In this document: positions 1 through 9,066 of the stretch, one piece after another | Numbering within the stretch: position 1 is the first letter of the stretch | Layout of the letters: each line of letters starts with the position of its first letter | DNA from: Paracandidimonas soli | GTDB lineage: Bacteria > Pseudomonadota > Gammaproteobacteria > Burkholderiales > Burkholderiaceae_B | DNA: 64,000 bases | Direction: 5' to 3' | Assembly (NCBI RefSeq): GCF_004342005.1 | Contig: NZ_SMBX01000001.1 | Coordinates: forward strand, 733,750 to 797,749 | Notes under the pieces: generated by a model | The model's input: only the letters and a program-made list of their open reading frames with translations | Databases searched by the model: none | What the model was told of the DNA's origin: nothing | Position numbers and translations under genes: made by a program

Positions 1-1
1 C

Positions 2-838
2 GACCTTCTTGTGGAAGGCCGGCATTTTTTTTCGGATGTCGATCCCGTTTCCCTGGGGCACAAATCGCTGGCGGTCAACCTTTCCGATCTGGCCGCCATG
101 GGCGCCAGGCCGCTGGGCTGTTTTCTCAGCCTGTCTCTGCCAAGGGCGGACGAGCGCTGGCTGCAGGGCTTTTCCCGTGGATTCCATGCGCTGGCCGAGC
201 GGCATGCCTGCCCGTTGCTGGGGGGCGATACCGTGCGCAGCAACCGGGACACCACCATTGGCGTGACCGTCATCGGGCAGTTGCCGGCCGGCAGCGCTCT
301 GCGCCGCGATGCCGCCCTGGCGGGAGATGATGTCTGGATTTCCGGAGAACTGGGGGCGGCCGATGTGGCGCTGCGCCTGCTGCAGGTGCGGTCGGCCGGG
401 GATGAGGCATTGCTGGCTGCCGCGCGCGGCGCGCTGGAGTGGCCCCAGCCGCAGTTGGCGCTCGGCCAGGCGCTGCGAGGCCTGGCGCATGCCGCCATCG
501 ATGTGTCCGACGGCTTGCTGCAGGACCTTGGCCATATACTGGCCGCCAGCGGTTGCGGAGCGGAGCTGCGCTACGATGCCATGCCGGTCGCGGATTGCCT
601 GCTGGGCCTGGATGCGCAACTATTGCGGCAGGCGGTGCTGTGCGGAGGGGATGTCTATCAGTTGTGCTTCACGGCCAGCCCGCAAGCTCGCCCCGATATC
701 GTCAGGGCCGCCCAGCAGGCGGGCGCCAAGGTCAGCCGCATCGGGCGTACGGTGGCGCAGCCCGGGCTGACGGTGCTCGATGCTGACGGCGGGCCTATCG
801 TCCTGACCGGCAATGCCGGATTCGACCATTTCGCCTAG
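2..838 (+). CDS. thiL: Thiamine-monophosphate kinase, 5' end outside window
   Basis: ATP-dependent phosphorylation of thiamine monophosphate to thiamine pyrophosphate in the cytoplasm. The reading frame is open from the first bases of the window (DLLVEGRHF), so the N-terminal ATP-binding part is missing and no start can be given. Family hallmarks visible are the metal/nucleotide segment DLLVEGRHF, then VDPVSLGHKSLAVNLSDLAA, then LGGDTVRS and the later AIDVSDGLLQDLGHI. The C-terminal domain runs to a TAG stop. pgpA follows after 33 bases on the same strand, an arrangement common in proteobacteria. About 278 of the usual 320 or so residues are present. Confidence 0.95.
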   Translation, partial: DLLVEGRHFFSDVDPVSLGHKSLAVNLSDLAAMGARPLGCFLSLSLPRADERWLQGFSRGFHALAERHACPLLGGDTVRSNRDTTIGVTVIGQLPAGSALRRDAALAGDDVWISGELGAADVALRLLQVRSAGDEALLAAARGALEWPQPQLALGQALRGLAHAAIDVSDGLLQDLGHILAASGCGAELRYDAMPVADCLLGLDAQLLRQAVLCGGDVYQLCFTASPQARPDIVRAAQQAGAKVSRIGRTVAQPGLTVLDADGGPIVLTGNAGFDHFA

Positions 839-871
839 CGGCATAGAGATAACGCAAGAACACAAGACATC

Positions 872-1396
872 ATGGGCAAGGACAGTACTGTATCTCACTC
901 CCCGGAAACCGAAGTCAGGCCGACCCTGGCCTGGATGTGGCGTTCTCCCTGGCGCATACTGGCTTTCGGTTTCGGCAGCGGCCTGATCCGCCCCGCGCCG
1001 GGCACCTGGGGAACCCTGTTCGGCTGGCTGTTGTGGCAGCCGCTTTCCCTGCTGCCGGATGTCGCCGTCCTGTGCGTGCTGCTGGCCGGCTTCGTGCTGG
1101 GTTGCGCGGCCTGCCAGGCGACGGGCAAGGAATTGGGCAGGCCGGATGACTCAGGCATGGTCTGGGACGAAATCACCGCCTTCTGGCTGGTGCTGTGGCT
1201 GGTGCCGGGCGGCATCCTGGCGCAGGCGCTGGCCTTTGCCGTGTTCAGAATGTTCGATATCATCAAGCCGCCGCCCATCCGGTTTTTCGATCGGCGGCTG
1301 AAGAACGGTTTCGGTGTTATGTGGGATGACATCGTTGCGGCAGGCTACAGCCTGCTGGTCATGGCGGTGCTGGTCAGACTGGGGATACTGGCATGA
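872..1396 (+). CDS. pgpA: Phosphatidylglycerophosphatase A
   Basis: Removes the phosphate from phosphatidylglycerophosphate in the inner membrane to give phosphatidylglycerol. The 174-residue protein carries the PgpA signatures: PAPGTWGTL near residue 45, DDSGMVWDEI near residue 93, and KPPPIRFFDRRLKNGFGV followed by MWDDIVAAGY near residue 150. Three to four hydrophobic segments fit a small integral membrane enzyme. It lies directly after thiL and before the cinA-type gene. The Shine-Dalgarno sequence is weak. Length is normal for the family. Confidence 0.93.
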   Translation: MGKDSTVSHSPETEVRPTLAWMWRSPWRILAFGFGSGLIRPAPGTWGTLFGWLLWQPLSLLPDVAVLCVLLAGFVLGCAACQATGKELGRPDDSGMVWDEITAFWLVLWLVPGGILAQALAFAVFRMFDIIKPPPIRFFDRRLKNGFGVMWDDIVAAGYSLLVMAVLVRLGILA

Positions 1397-1405
1397 AAAA
1401 AGAGA

Positions 1406-1472
1406 CCCCCACGCTGCGTCTTCGGCTTGCTGCCCCCCAGGGGGGCGCTTTTCATCTAGGGGCGGCCCGGCG
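1406..1472 (+). repeat. Dispersed intergenic repeat, copy A
   Basis: About 67 bases fill the gap between pgpA and the next start codon. They begin CCCCCACGCTGCG and contain an inverted repeat around GCCCCCCAGGGGGGC, then a block CTTTTCATCTAGGGGCGGCC. A clearly related copy in the opposite orientation lies at 13351-13415. The repeat runs up to the ATG of the following gene and replaces any obvious ribosome binding site. Confidence 0.8.
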
Positions 1473-1979
1473 ATGAAAACAGACCACGGTGCGGCATTGG
1501 CGCAGGCCCTGGGCCAGGCGCTGCTGCAGAAAGGGTGGATGCTGGTCAGCGCGGAGTCCTGCACCGGCGGACTCCTGGGCGCGGCGATCACAGACATTGG
1601 AGGTTCCAGCCAGTGGTTTGAGCGTGGTTTCGTGACCTACAGCAACGCGGCGAAGGTCGCGCACCTGAACGTCAGCGAAGAAACGCTGGAACGCCACGGC
1701 GCGGTCAGCGAAGAAACCGCCATGGAAATGGCCGCGGGCGCGCTGGCGACCTCACCGGATGCGCATGTGGCCGTGTCCACGACGGGCGTGGCCGGTCCGG
1801 GCGGAGGCACGCCCGGCAAGCCGGTAGGTATGGTTTGCTTCGGTTTCGCGCGGCGCGCTGAAGGCGGCATTACCGTGAGCGCAGCCACACGGCTGTTCGA
1901 GGGAGATCGCAGCGCAGTCCGGGCGGCGGCCGTGGCTTTCGCGCTGCAGAGCGTGCTGGAGCTCGCCCAGGCCAGTTGA
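1473..1979 (+). CDS. pncC: CinA C-terminal domain protein (nicotinamide-nucleotide amidohydrolase)
   Basis: Predicted to hydrolyse nicotinamide mononucleotide to nicotinate mononucleotide in pyridine-nucleotide salvage. The 168-residue protein is the stand-alone C-terminal CinA domain, with the typical ESCTGGLLGAAITDIGGSSQ (residues about 28-47), FVTYSN, and TGVAGPGGGTPGKPVG. The ATG at 1473 is preferred because residues encoded upstream of it belong to the repeat and look non-coding. No Shine-Dalgarno sequence is visible, and the repeat abuts the start. pgpA ends 76 bases upstream. The symbol cinA is often used for the same short protein. Confidence 0.9.
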   Translation: MKTDHGAALAQALGQALLQKGWMLVSAESCTGGLLGAAITDIGGSSQWFERGFVTYSNAAKVAHLNVSEETLERHGAVSEETAMEMAAGALATSPDAHVAVSTTGVAGPGGGTPGKPVGMVCFGFARRAEGGITVSAATRLFEGDRSAVRAAAVAFALQSVLELAQAS

Positions 1980-2050
1980 GCCTTCCTTGTCCGGCATGGC
2001 GGTGGAGATCGCGCACAACGCGGTTTTCCAATGCCTGCCCAAATGGATTC

Positions 2051-2938
2051 TTAGCGGCCTCCTGTGCTGCGAAACCTCAGCAGTTCTCCTTCAAAATCCT
2101 TTAGCAGCAGCGATTTCTGTACGTGCGCTGGAAACAGGAGCAAGGAGCGGAACTGGACCTGCGGCACGAAAGGTCGAAGCACGACATCGGCAGGCAGCCT
2201 TCCAGTCACGATCGGATTGACAAGACCGACAGCATCGCCGGAGATGGCCAATGCGCAGATTGTCGCAGAGTTCGGGGTCTCCACAATATATTCGGGAGTC
2301 ACGCCAGCCTCCAGCAACACGGCATCCATCCGCTGGCGGGCGCGGTCTTCGGGAACCAGGCCCAGCAGCGGTACGCCGGCCAGGTGTTCGGGGCGGATCG
2401 TTTCATGACGGGCAAGGGGATGCCCGGCAGGCATGACAATCTGGCCAGCATGCACATAAAAGGGCCGCGACACGATACCGGACTGGTCGATCTCATCGGC
2501 GGCAAGGCCGATATCGTAGGTGCCGTCCACCACGCCGTCCCGAATGGCGGAGGACCAGGTCACATGCAGTGTGAGCCTGACCCGCGGGTGCCGGGCGCGG
2601 AAGGCGCGGATGGCGGCGGGGGCAAGATCCACGCTGCCCGCCGCGAAACAGCCAAACCTCAGAACACCGCTGCCATGATCCCGGATGGCCGCCGCCGCGG
2701 CCCGCAGCCGGTCGAGTCCGCGAAAACTTGCCTCCACCTCGCGAAAGAAGAGACGCGCCTCCGGCGTTGCAAGCAGGCGGCCCTGCACGCGGTCAAAAAG
2801 CGGAAAACGGACCGAGTTTTCCAGCTCGGCGATCAGCCTGGATACAGCAGGCTGAGTCACACCCATCAACTCGGCCGCCCGCACGGTCGACCCTGACACC
2901 ATCACTGTTTGGAACGCCTCTAGCTGCCGGTGCTTCAT
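2051..2938 (-). CDS. LysR-type transcriptional regulator, divergent from beta-lyase/amino-acid transporter
   Basis: A 295-residue LysR family activator. The N-terminal winged helix-turn-helix spans residues 2-60 (LEAFQTVMVSGSTVRAAELM, then VTQPAVSRLIAELE). A periplasmic-binding-protein-like effector domain follows from about residue 90. It is transcribed away from the gene at 3027, and the 88-base gap holds a perfect inverted repeat with ACATCAG and CTGATGT arms. This is the usual arrangement for a regulator of its neighbour. The likely targets are the beta-lyase and amino-acid ABC genes; the inducer is unknown, with a sulfur-containing amino acid possible from context. Confidence 0.93.
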   Translation of the reverse strand: MKHRQLEAFQTVMVSGSTVRAAELMGVTQPAVSRLIAELENSVRFPLFDRVQGRLLATPEARLFFREVEASFRGLDRLRAAAAAIRDHGSGVLRFGCFAAGSVDLAPAAIRAFRARHPRVRLTLHVTWSSAIRDGVVDGTYDIGLAADEIDQSGIVSRPFYVHAGQIVMPAGHPLARHETIRPEHLAGVPLLGLVPEDRARQRMDAVLLEAGVTPEYIVETPNSATICALAISGDAVGLVNPIVTGRLPADVVLRPFVPQVQFRSLLLFPAHVQKSLLLKDFEGELLRFRSTGGR

Positions 2939-2967
2939 ATAAGGTTCTCACATAGAGCTATGCCTCT

Positions 2968-2989
2968 ACATCAGTATTATTTCTGATGT
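2968..2989. promoter_or_regulatory. Inverted repeat, candidate LysR operator
   Basis: ACATCAG and CTGATGT arms (7 bases each, perfect) are separated by eight bases, TATTATTT. The repeat lies midway between the divergent LysR gene and the beta-lyase gene, where a LysR activation site is expected. Binding is inferred from position and symmetry only. Confidence 0.5.
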
Positions 2990-3026
2990 GCGCCTGTTAA
3001 TCTGCTTGCAAAACAAGGAGCCTAGC

Positions 3027-4190
3027 ATGCGCGACGCAACACGCACAGTTCATCATCCAGTTGTTCCCGAAAACGAATATGCTTCTCTTTGCGTGCCAAC
3101 GCATCGTGCATCCACCATCGTTTTCAGCAATGCGAGCGCCTATGCCACTCGCAGCCAGCGCGACCTGGACAGCTATTCCTATGGCATGCATGGTACGCCC
3201 ACACAGCGTGTCCTGGAAGCCCAACTGACGGCCCTGGAGGGCGGCTTGCGCACCGTCATCGTGCCTTCGGGGCAGGCTGCCATTGCCGTCGTTTTTCTCA
3301 GTGTCCTGAAGCCCGGTGATCATGTCCTGCTTGCGGAAACGGCCTATCCTCCGGTCTCCGGTTTCTGCCGCAATTTCCTTGAACCGCTCGGGATCTCCTG
3401 GTCCAGCTACGCACCCGGCATTGGCGCGGGCATCGAGACCCAGATCCGCCCCGAGACACGCTTGATCTGGATGGAAAGCCCAGGCTCCACCACAATGGAG
3501 ATAGAGGATGTGCCGGCAATCACCCGCATTGCCAGATCCCGTGGGATACGGACAGGCATCGACAATACCTGGGCGACACCGCTGTTGTTCAAGCCCCTGA
3601 GCCATGGCGTCGATTTTTCGATGCAGGCGCTGACAAAATATCCGGGCGGGCATTCGGATATTCTCATGGGTTCGGTCACTGTCAATGATCTGAAGCTGCG
3701 CAAGGACCTGCGGGACACGATGCGAATGCTGGGATTCCATACGGCTCCCGACGCCATTGCCCTGGTGCTGCGCGGCATCGAAACGATGGCGGTTCGCATC
3801 GCCCATTCAGGCAGGGTGGCAACGGAACTGGCTTCCGGGATTGCAGCACGATACCCGGTTGAGGTCTTGGCGCCGTCGCTTCCGTCCAGCCCCGGGCACG
3901 ACATCTGGAAACGCGATTTCGCTGGCGCAAGCGGCCTCTTTTCGGTTGTATTGCCGCCGCATTGGCAGGAGCGGCTGGACCAGGCGCTGGATGCCCTGAG
4001 CGTTTTTGCCATCGGCGCATCGTGGGGCGGAACCCGAAGCCTGATGGCGCCCATGAGCATAGCAGGCCAGCGCGCGACTTTCCATCCGCGCAACGATTTG
4101 ACCATTCTTCGCATCAGCATCGGCCTTGAGGATCCCGACGACCTTCGGGAGGATCTTGATCGCTTCTTCACAATTCTGGCTTCGACCTGA
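3027..4190 (+). CDS. Cys/Met-metabolism PLP enzyme, cystathionine beta-lyase type
   Basis: A 387-residue fold-type I PLP enzyme of the Cys/Met family. The Schiff-base lysine is in ALTKYPGGHSDILMG (about residue 205), with GIDNTWATP upstream for the PLP aspartate, SYGMHGTPTQRVLEAQL near residue 50 and PSGQAAIAV near residue 80. This resembles MetC-type beta-lyases, which split cystathionine or related thioethers to a thiol, pyruvate and ammonia. The ATG at 3027 has AAGGAG seven bases upstream; an in-frame ATG at 2988 lacks one. The adjacent amino-acid ABC transporter suggests cleavage of an imported sulfur amino acid, though a gamma-lyase activity cannot be excluded. Confidence 0.85.
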   Translation: MRDATRTVHHPVVPENEYASLCVPTHRASTIVFSNASAYATRSQRDLDSYSYGMHGTPTQRVLEAQLTALEGGLRTVIVPSGQAAIAVVFLSVLKPGDHVLLAETAYPPVSGFCRNFLEPLGISWSSYAPGIGAGIETQIRPETRLIWMESPGSTTMEIEDVPAITRIARSRGIRTGIDNTWATPLLFKPLSHGVDFSMQALTKYPGGHSDILMGSVTVNDLKLRKDLRDTMRMLGFHTAPDAIALVLRGIETMAVRIAHSGRVATELASGIAARYPVEVLAPSLPSSPGHDIWKRDFAGASGLFSVVLPPHWQERLDQALDALSVFAIGASWGGTRSLMAPMSIAGQRATFHPRNDLTILRISIGLEDPDDLREDLDRFFTILAST

Positions 4191-4233
4191 ACAACAAGCG
4201 CCGCCAGAGCGCATCCAGCACTAGGAGAGAGAC

Positions 4234-5256
4234 ATGACATTACTTCGCACTTTGGCCGCGTTGCTGCTGGCCTCTTCGACGCTTGCCTCCATGCCGGCTT
4301 CCGCAAATTCCACGCTCGAAAACGTCAAGGCGCGCGGGCGGCTGATTTGCGGCGCGAGCCAGGGGACGCCTGGTTTCGGTGCGCCGGACGACAAGGGGTA
4401 TTGGCGCGGCCTCGATGTCGAAACCTGCCGCGCGGTAGCCGTGGCCGTCCTGAATGACAAGGACGCGGTGGATTTTGTGCCCCTTTCCGGCCAGCAGCGT
4501 ATTCCCGCCCTGCAGGCCGGAGAGATCGATGTCCTGCCGCGCACGCTGACATGGACGCTGCAACGCGATGCAAATGGCATCAACTTCACAACACCCAACT
4601 ATTACGAGTTCACCGGCTTCATGATGCCGAAGGAGCTGGGCATCGCCAAGGTCGAGGACATGGCCGGCGCGACAGTCTGCGTACAGACCGGATCGACCAC
4701 CGAAGTCGTTGCAAATGATGTTTCGTCCAAGCTCAAGCTGGATCTGCAGACCGTTGTTTTCGACAACACATCCGCGACACGCGAAGCATTCTTTTCCGGT
4801 CGTTGCGATGCGCTGATCACGGATGCGGGGGCGCTGGCTTCTGTGCGGGCCAGCATGGCCAAGAATCCCGACGACTACGTCATCTTCCCGGCCAACGAGT
4901 ATATCGATGCCCTGACCCCTGCCGTGCGCCATGGAGACGACCAGTGGATGGATATTGTGAACTGGTCGATCCAGGCGCTGATCTCGGCCGAGGCGCTGGG
5001 CATCACGCAGGCCAATGTGCAGGAAATGAAGGACAGCACGGATCCGCGCATCCGCCGCTTCGTGGGAACGGATCCAGGCAATGGGAAGGCCCTGGGACTG
5101 AGCGAAGATTTTGCCTGGCGCATCATTGCCGAATTGGGAAATTACGGCGAAATATTCGACCGCAATGTCGGCAAGGGCAGCCCGATGAAACTGGAGCGCG
5201 GCTATAACGCGCTCTACAGCCAGGGCGGGCTCCTCCTGCCTCTAGTGTTCCAGTAA
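4234..5256 (+). CDS. Amino-acid ABC transporter, periplasmic binding protein (AapJ/BztA type)
   Basis: A 340-residue periplasmic solute-binding protein of the polar amino-acid family. A signal peptide covers about residues 1-25, ending at a SMPASANS-type cleavage site. The mature part starts with TLENVKARGRLICGASQGTP, typical of the general L-amino-acid binding proteins AapJ and BztA, and contains GYWRGLDVETCRAVA and GRCDALITDAGAL. A clear AGGAGAG ribosome site precedes the ATG. It is the first transporter gene after the beta-lyase (43-base gap), followed by two permeases and an ATPase. The actual ligand is not determined. Confidence 0.92.
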   Translation: MTLLRTLAALLLASSTLASMPASANSTLENVKARGRLICGASQGTPGFGAPDDKGYWRGLDVETCRAVAVAVLNDKDAVDFVPLSGQQRIPALQAGEIDVLPRTLTWTLQRDANGINFTTPNYYEFTGFMMPKELGIAKVEDMAGATVCVQTGSTTEVVANDVSSKLKLDLQTVVFDNTSATREAFFSGRCDALITDAGALASVRASMAKNPDDYVIFPANEYIDALTPAVRHGDDQWMDIVNWSIQALISAEALGITQANVQEMKDSTDPRIRRFVGTDPGNGKALGLSEDFAWRIIAELGNYGEIFDRNVGKGSPMKLERGYNALYSQGGLLLPLVFQ

Positions 5257-5271
5257 TCGACGGATCATCCG

Positions 5272-6417
5272 ATGTTGAAAGACATTTGGTATTCAGGCCG
5301 CGTTCGCGCCTGGCTGGCGCAGGCTGTGCTTCTGGCCGGCCTGATCGCCTTGCTGTGGTGGATCGGCGGAAACACCGTGCAGAATCTTGCCACGCGCGGG
5401 ATTCGGACAGGATTCGACTTTCTTTCCAGGCCTGCGCGGTTTCCCATTTCCGAGTCTGTTCTGCGCTACTCGGCAGAGGATTCATTTCTGTGGGCTTTTG
5501 TGGTCGGACTGGCCAATACGCTGTGGGTTTCGGCGCTGACCATTGTTCTTGCAACGATTCTGGGGCTGGGCATAGCCCTTGCGAGGCTTTCCGCCCACCC
5601 CATCCTGTCGCGCCTGGCCGCCGGCTATGTCACGCTGCTGCGCAATGTGCCGCTGATCGTCGTGCTGCTGTTTTGCTACAGCGCGGTTCTCACTATTTTC
5701 CCGCCGGTACGCCATGCCTGGAGTCCCTTGCCCGGGGTCTACTTTTCCATGCGTGGCGCCTATGTGCCGGAGCTGGTGCTGGCGCCAGGCGGAATGGCGG
5801 TGCTTGCAGCGATCGGTGCGGGCCTGGCCGGTCTGATATGGATAAGCCTGCGCCGCCGCAAGCGGGGCGCCAATGGCGTTTTGCATTTCGGCCTGGGGCT
5901 TTTGCTCTGGGGGGGACTCGCCTTTGCCTTATGGCAGGTCGCGGATCGTCCCGTGCGGCTGGAGATGCCCGAGCTGCGCGGCCTGAATTTCCGGGGCGGG
6001 CACCAGCTTTCACCTGAGTTCTGCGCCATCATCTTCGGCCTGACGCTTTATACCGCCGCCTTCGTGGGCGAGGTGATCCGTGGAGGCATCACCGCCGTCT
6101 CGCGAGGGCAGTGGGAGGGGGGATCCGCCCTTGGATTGACGGATGGGCAGATTATGTTCCGCATCATCATGCCGCAGGCGTTGCGCGTCATCATCCCACC
6201 GATGACTTCGCAATATCTTTCGACCGTCAAAAATACCACGCTTGCCGTCGCAGTCGGCTATCCCGAGCTGGGGCTGATCGTGAACACCGTCATCAACCAG
6301 ACCGGGCAGGCGCTCGAAAGCATCACGATCATGCTGGCGGTGTTCCTGACCATCTCGTTATCCGTCTCGGGGCTGATGAACTGGCTCAATGCCCGCGTGG
6401 CTCTGGTGGAGCGCTGA
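5272..6417 (+). CDS. Amino-acid ABC transporter permease (AapQ type)
   Basis: A 381-residue inner-membrane permease of the His/Glu/Gln/Arg/opine ABC class. N-terminal membrane helices are followed by a long AapQ-type insertion (residues about 150-230) and a C-terminal permease core. The EAA-like loop reads GGSALGLTDGQIMFRIIMPQ, followed by ALRVIIPPMTSQYLSTVKNT. It should pair with the next gene product to form the transmembrane channel. It starts 15 bases after the binding-protein gene and ends one base before the next start, indicating one transcript. Confidence 0.9.
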   Translation: MLKDIWYSGRVRAWLAQAVLLAGLIALLWWIGGNTVQNLATRGIRTGFDFLSRPARFPISESVLRYSAEDSFLWAFVVGLANTLWVSALTIVLATILGLGIALARLSAHPILSRLAAGYVTLLRNVPLIVVLLFCYSAVLTIFPPVRHAWSPLPGVYFSMRGAYVPELVLAPGGMAVLAAIGAGLAGLIWISLRRRKRGANGVLHFGLGLLLWGGLAFALWQVADRPVRLEMPELRGLNFRGGHQLSPEFCAIIFGLTLYTAAFVGEVIRGGITAVSRGQWEGGSALGLTDGQIMFRIIMPQALRVIIPPMTSQYLSTVKNTTLAVAVGYPELGLIVNTVINQTGQALESITIMLAVFLTISLSVSGLMNWLNARVALVER

Positions 6418-6418
6418 C

Positions 6419-7471
6419 ATGATTCATACGCAAACCCTGCCGTCCCGGCTGCGCAGGATATTCTTCGGCGACTGGCTGTCGACCGTGCTGTCTCTTCTTT
6501 CCGCGGGACTTCTTGTCGCATTGCTGCCTGCGCTGCAATGGGCGACCCTGGACGCGCATTGGCGCGTCATGACCCCGCAGGATTGTTCAGGAGCGGGGGC
6601 CTGCTGGGCCTTCGTCTCCGCCAAACTCCGGCTTATTCTGTTCGGCCTTTATCCGCCCGAAGAGCAATGGCGCGCGGCGTTGGTGATCGTCATCATCCTT
6701 GCCATGCTGCTGCTGTCTGTCTGGCCGCGCCTGTGGGGCGCCAGGCTCGGCCTGTTGTGGGGGGGAGCGATCCTCTCCATGCTTTTCCTGATGGGGGGTG
6801 GTGCGGCAGGCCTGAACCCGGTGCCTACGTCGCAATGGGGCGGACTGCCGGTTACGCTACTGCTCGCGACACTGTCGCTTGGCATTGCTTTTCCCTTTGC
6901 CGTCATGCTGGCTTTGGGCAGAAGAGGGGAACTGCCGGTGATCCGCGTGGTCTCGGTCTTTCTGATTGAACTCGTACGCGGCCTGCCGCTGGTGGGGCTG
7001 CTGTTCGTCACCGCCATTCTCCTGCCTCTGTTGCTGCCTGCGGGCTGGACAGTCGACAAACTGGGACGCACTCTTGCCGCGCTGACAATTTTTGCGTCGG
7101 CCTATCTGGCAGAAGTAATCCGTGGCGGCCTGCAAGGGCTGCACGGAGGGCAGATCGAGGCGGCGAGGGCGCTTGGCATCCCCTATTGGAAAACTGTCTG
7201 GCACATCGTGCTGCCCCAGGCGATCCAGAAGGTGATTCCGCCCCTGACCAACACGGCGATCGTCATGGTGAAGAACACTTCGCTGGTGCTGATTGTCGGC
7301 GTGTTCGACATGCTCAGCGCCGCCAGAAGCGCTGCCACTGACCCGGCCTGGCCCGCGCCTTCCAAAGAGGCCTATCTCTTTGTCGCAGCGATCTATTTCC
7401 TGATCTGCTACGGCATCTCCCTCTATTCCCGCCGCCTTGAGGCTGGCGTCAACGCAAGGAGTCGCGGATGA
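6419..7471 (+). CDS. Amino-acid ABC transporter permease (AapM type)
   Basis: Second permease of the amino-acid importer, 350 residues from the ATG at 6419, which lies one base after the previous stop. The permease loop is visible as EAARALGIPYWKTVWHIVLP, followed by QAIQKVIPPLTNTAIVMVKN. Several hydrophobic helices precede it, and a segment near residue 190 (RGLPLVGLLFVTAILLPLLL) is characteristic of AapM. The stop overlaps the start of the ATPase gene by four bases (ATGA), so the two are translationally coupled. Confidence 0.9.
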   Translation: MIHTQTLPSRLRRIFFGDWLSTVLSLLSAGLLVALLPALQWATLDAHWRVMTPQDCSGAGACWAFVSAKLRLILFGLYPPEEQWRAALVIVIILAMLLLSVWPRLWGARLGLLWGGAILSMLFLMGGGAAGLNPVPTSQWGGLPVTLLLATLSLGIAFPFAVMLALGRRGELPVIRVVSVFLIELVRGLPLVGLLFVTAILLPLLLPAGWTVDKLGRTLAALTIFASAYLAEVIRGGLQGLHGGQIEAARALGIPYWKTVWHIVLPQAIQKVIPPLTNTAIVMVKNTSLVLIVGVFDMLSAARSAATDPAWPAPSKEAYLFVAAIYFLICYGISLYSRRLEAGVNARSRG

Positions 7472-8208
7472 GCGTCAATGCCATCGAAGTCCTGGGCCTG
7501 AACAAATACTACGGTCAATACCATGCGCTGCGCGACATCGATTTTTTCGTGACCGAAGGAGAGCGTGTCGTCATTTGCGGTCCGTCCGTTTCGGGGAAAT
7601 CCACGTTGATCAGATGTCTGAACCACCTTGAGCGCCATGATTCCGGAACGATCCGCGTCAGCGGCATTGAACTGGGAGACAATCTGCGCAATCTGGATGC
7701 GATCCGGCGGGAAGCTGGAATGGTATTCCAGCATTTCAACCTTTTCCCGCATCTGACCGTGCTGGAAAACTGCGCCTTGCCCCAGATACTTTCGCGACGT
7801 ACCGCACGCACCGCAGCGGAGGAACGGTCCCGGGAATATCTGGCGCGGGTGAGGATTCTCGATCAGGCCGCCAAGTTTCCGGGCCAGCTCTCCGGCGGGC
7901 AGCAACAGCGGGTCGCAATCGCACGCGCGCTGTGCATGGAACCCAAGATCATGTTATTTGACGAACCGACTTCGGCCCTGGACCCTGAAATGATCCGCGA
8001 GGTGCTTGATACGATGGTCGAACTTGCCCACGAGGGCATGACCATGGTTGTCGTCACGCATGAAATGGGCTTTGCGCGCCAGGTCGCGGATCGCGTCGTT
8101 TACATGGAGGCCGGGCAAATCGTTGAAACGGCGCCTCCCGGTCAATTCTTTGACGATCCGCAGGATGAGCGCAGCCGACGCTTTCTCTCAAGTCTAGTCA
8201 GGCACTGA
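7468..8208 (+). CDS. Amino-acid ABC transporter ATP-binding protein (AapP type)
   Basis: A 246-residue ATPase that powers the importer from the cytoplasmic face. The Walker A motif is GPSVSGKST (residues about 38-46), with Val where this family nearly always has Gly; the essential G-x4-GK-[ST] pattern is kept. The Q-loop FQHFNLFPHLTVLEN, signature LSGGQQQRVAIARAL, Walker B IMLFDEPTSALDPE and switch His in VVVTHEMGFAR are all intact. It overlaps the upstream permease by four bases and ends the operon. The next gene, pyrF, is convergent. Confidence 0.94.
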   Translation: MSVNAIEVLGLNKYYGQYHALRDIDFFVTEGERVVICGPSVSGKSTLIRCLNHLERHDSGTIRVSGIELGDNLRNLDAIRREAGMVFQHFNLFPHLTVLENCALPQILSRRTARTAAEERSREYLARVRILDQAAKFPGQLSGGQQQRVAIARALCMEPKIMLFDEPTSALDPEMIREVLDTMVELAHEGMTMVVVTHEMGFARQVADRVVYMEAGQIVETAPPGQFFDDPQDERSRRFLSSLVRH

Positions 8209-8247
8209 TGCCTTTGCCTTTTTCCCTATCAACAATTCGCGTGGGGA

Positions 8248-9066
8248 TCAGGCCCTGGCAGCGTTGATCGCGTCACGCGTGGCGCATGCCATGCGTGTGG
8301 CGGCATCGCGCCAGTCGTCCCCGCCGCTGGCGTACAGGATGGCGCGGGACGAGTTGATCATCATGCCCGCGCCCTTGCTGTCGCGGCCGGCTTGCACGGT
8401 GGCCGGAATATCGCCTCCCTGCGCGCCGATGCCGGGAATCAGCAGCGGCATATCGCCGATGCGTTCGCGCACCTTGCGGATTTCTTCGGGGAATGTGGCG
8501 CCCACCACCAGGGCGCATTGGCCATTGCGGTTCCAGCGGTCCGCCACCAGGCCGGCCACGTGCAGGTACAGCGGCGTGCCGTCGCTGGTATGCAGGAACT
8601 GCAGGTCGGAACCGCCGGCATTTGATGTGCGGCACAGGACGATGACACCCTTGTCCTGCCAGGACAGATAAGGCTCCACTGAGTCCAGGCCCATGAACGG
8701 GCTGACCGTCACGGCGTCGGCTTCATAGCGCTCGAAGGCTTCCCGCGCGTATTGCTCGGCGGTCGAGCCGATGTCGCCGCGCTTGGCGTCCAGGATCAGA
8801 GTCAGGTCGGGATACGTGTCGCGGATGTAGCGGCACAGGTCTTCCAGTTGGTCTTCCGCGCGCTCGGCGGAAAAATAGGCGATCTGGGGCTTGATGGCGC
8901 AGGCGTAGGGAGCGGTGGCGTCCACGATGCCGCGACAGAAAGCGTAGATGGCGCCGGGCTTGTCCTGCAGTTCGGCGGGAAAGCGCTGCGGATCGGGATC
9001 CAGCCCCACGGTCAGCATGGAGTTCTTGGCCGACCAGGCCTGATTGAGTTTTTCTGTGAATGTCAT
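8248..9066 (-). CDS. pyrF: Orotidine 5'-phosphate decarboxylase
   Basis: Last step of UMP synthesis: decarboxylation of orotidine 5'-phosphate. The 272-residue length and the sequence place it in the type 2 PyrF group, which is longer than E. coli PyrF. The active-site block is [20 protein letters not shown] (about residues 90-109), preceded by [13 protein letters not shown], and the phosphate-binding end includes [12 protein letters not shown]. The ATG at 9066 is preferred; an in-frame TTG lies nine bases upstream, and neither has a good ribosome site. It is downstream of folA on the same strand with an 84-base gap. Confidence 0.94.
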   Translation of the reverse strand: MTFTEKLNQAWSAKNSMLTVGLDPDPQRFPAELQDKPGAIYAFCRGIVDATAPYACAIKPQIAYFSAERAEDQLEDLCRYIRDTYPDLTLILDAKRGDIGSTAEQYAREAFERYEADAVTVSPFMGLDSVEPYLSWQDKGVIVLCRTSNAGGSDLQFLHTSDGTPLYLHVAGLVADRWNRNGQCALVVGATFPEEIRKVRERIGDMPLLIPGIGAQGGDIPATVQAGRDSKGAGMMINSSRAILYASGGDDWRDAATRMACATRDAINAARA

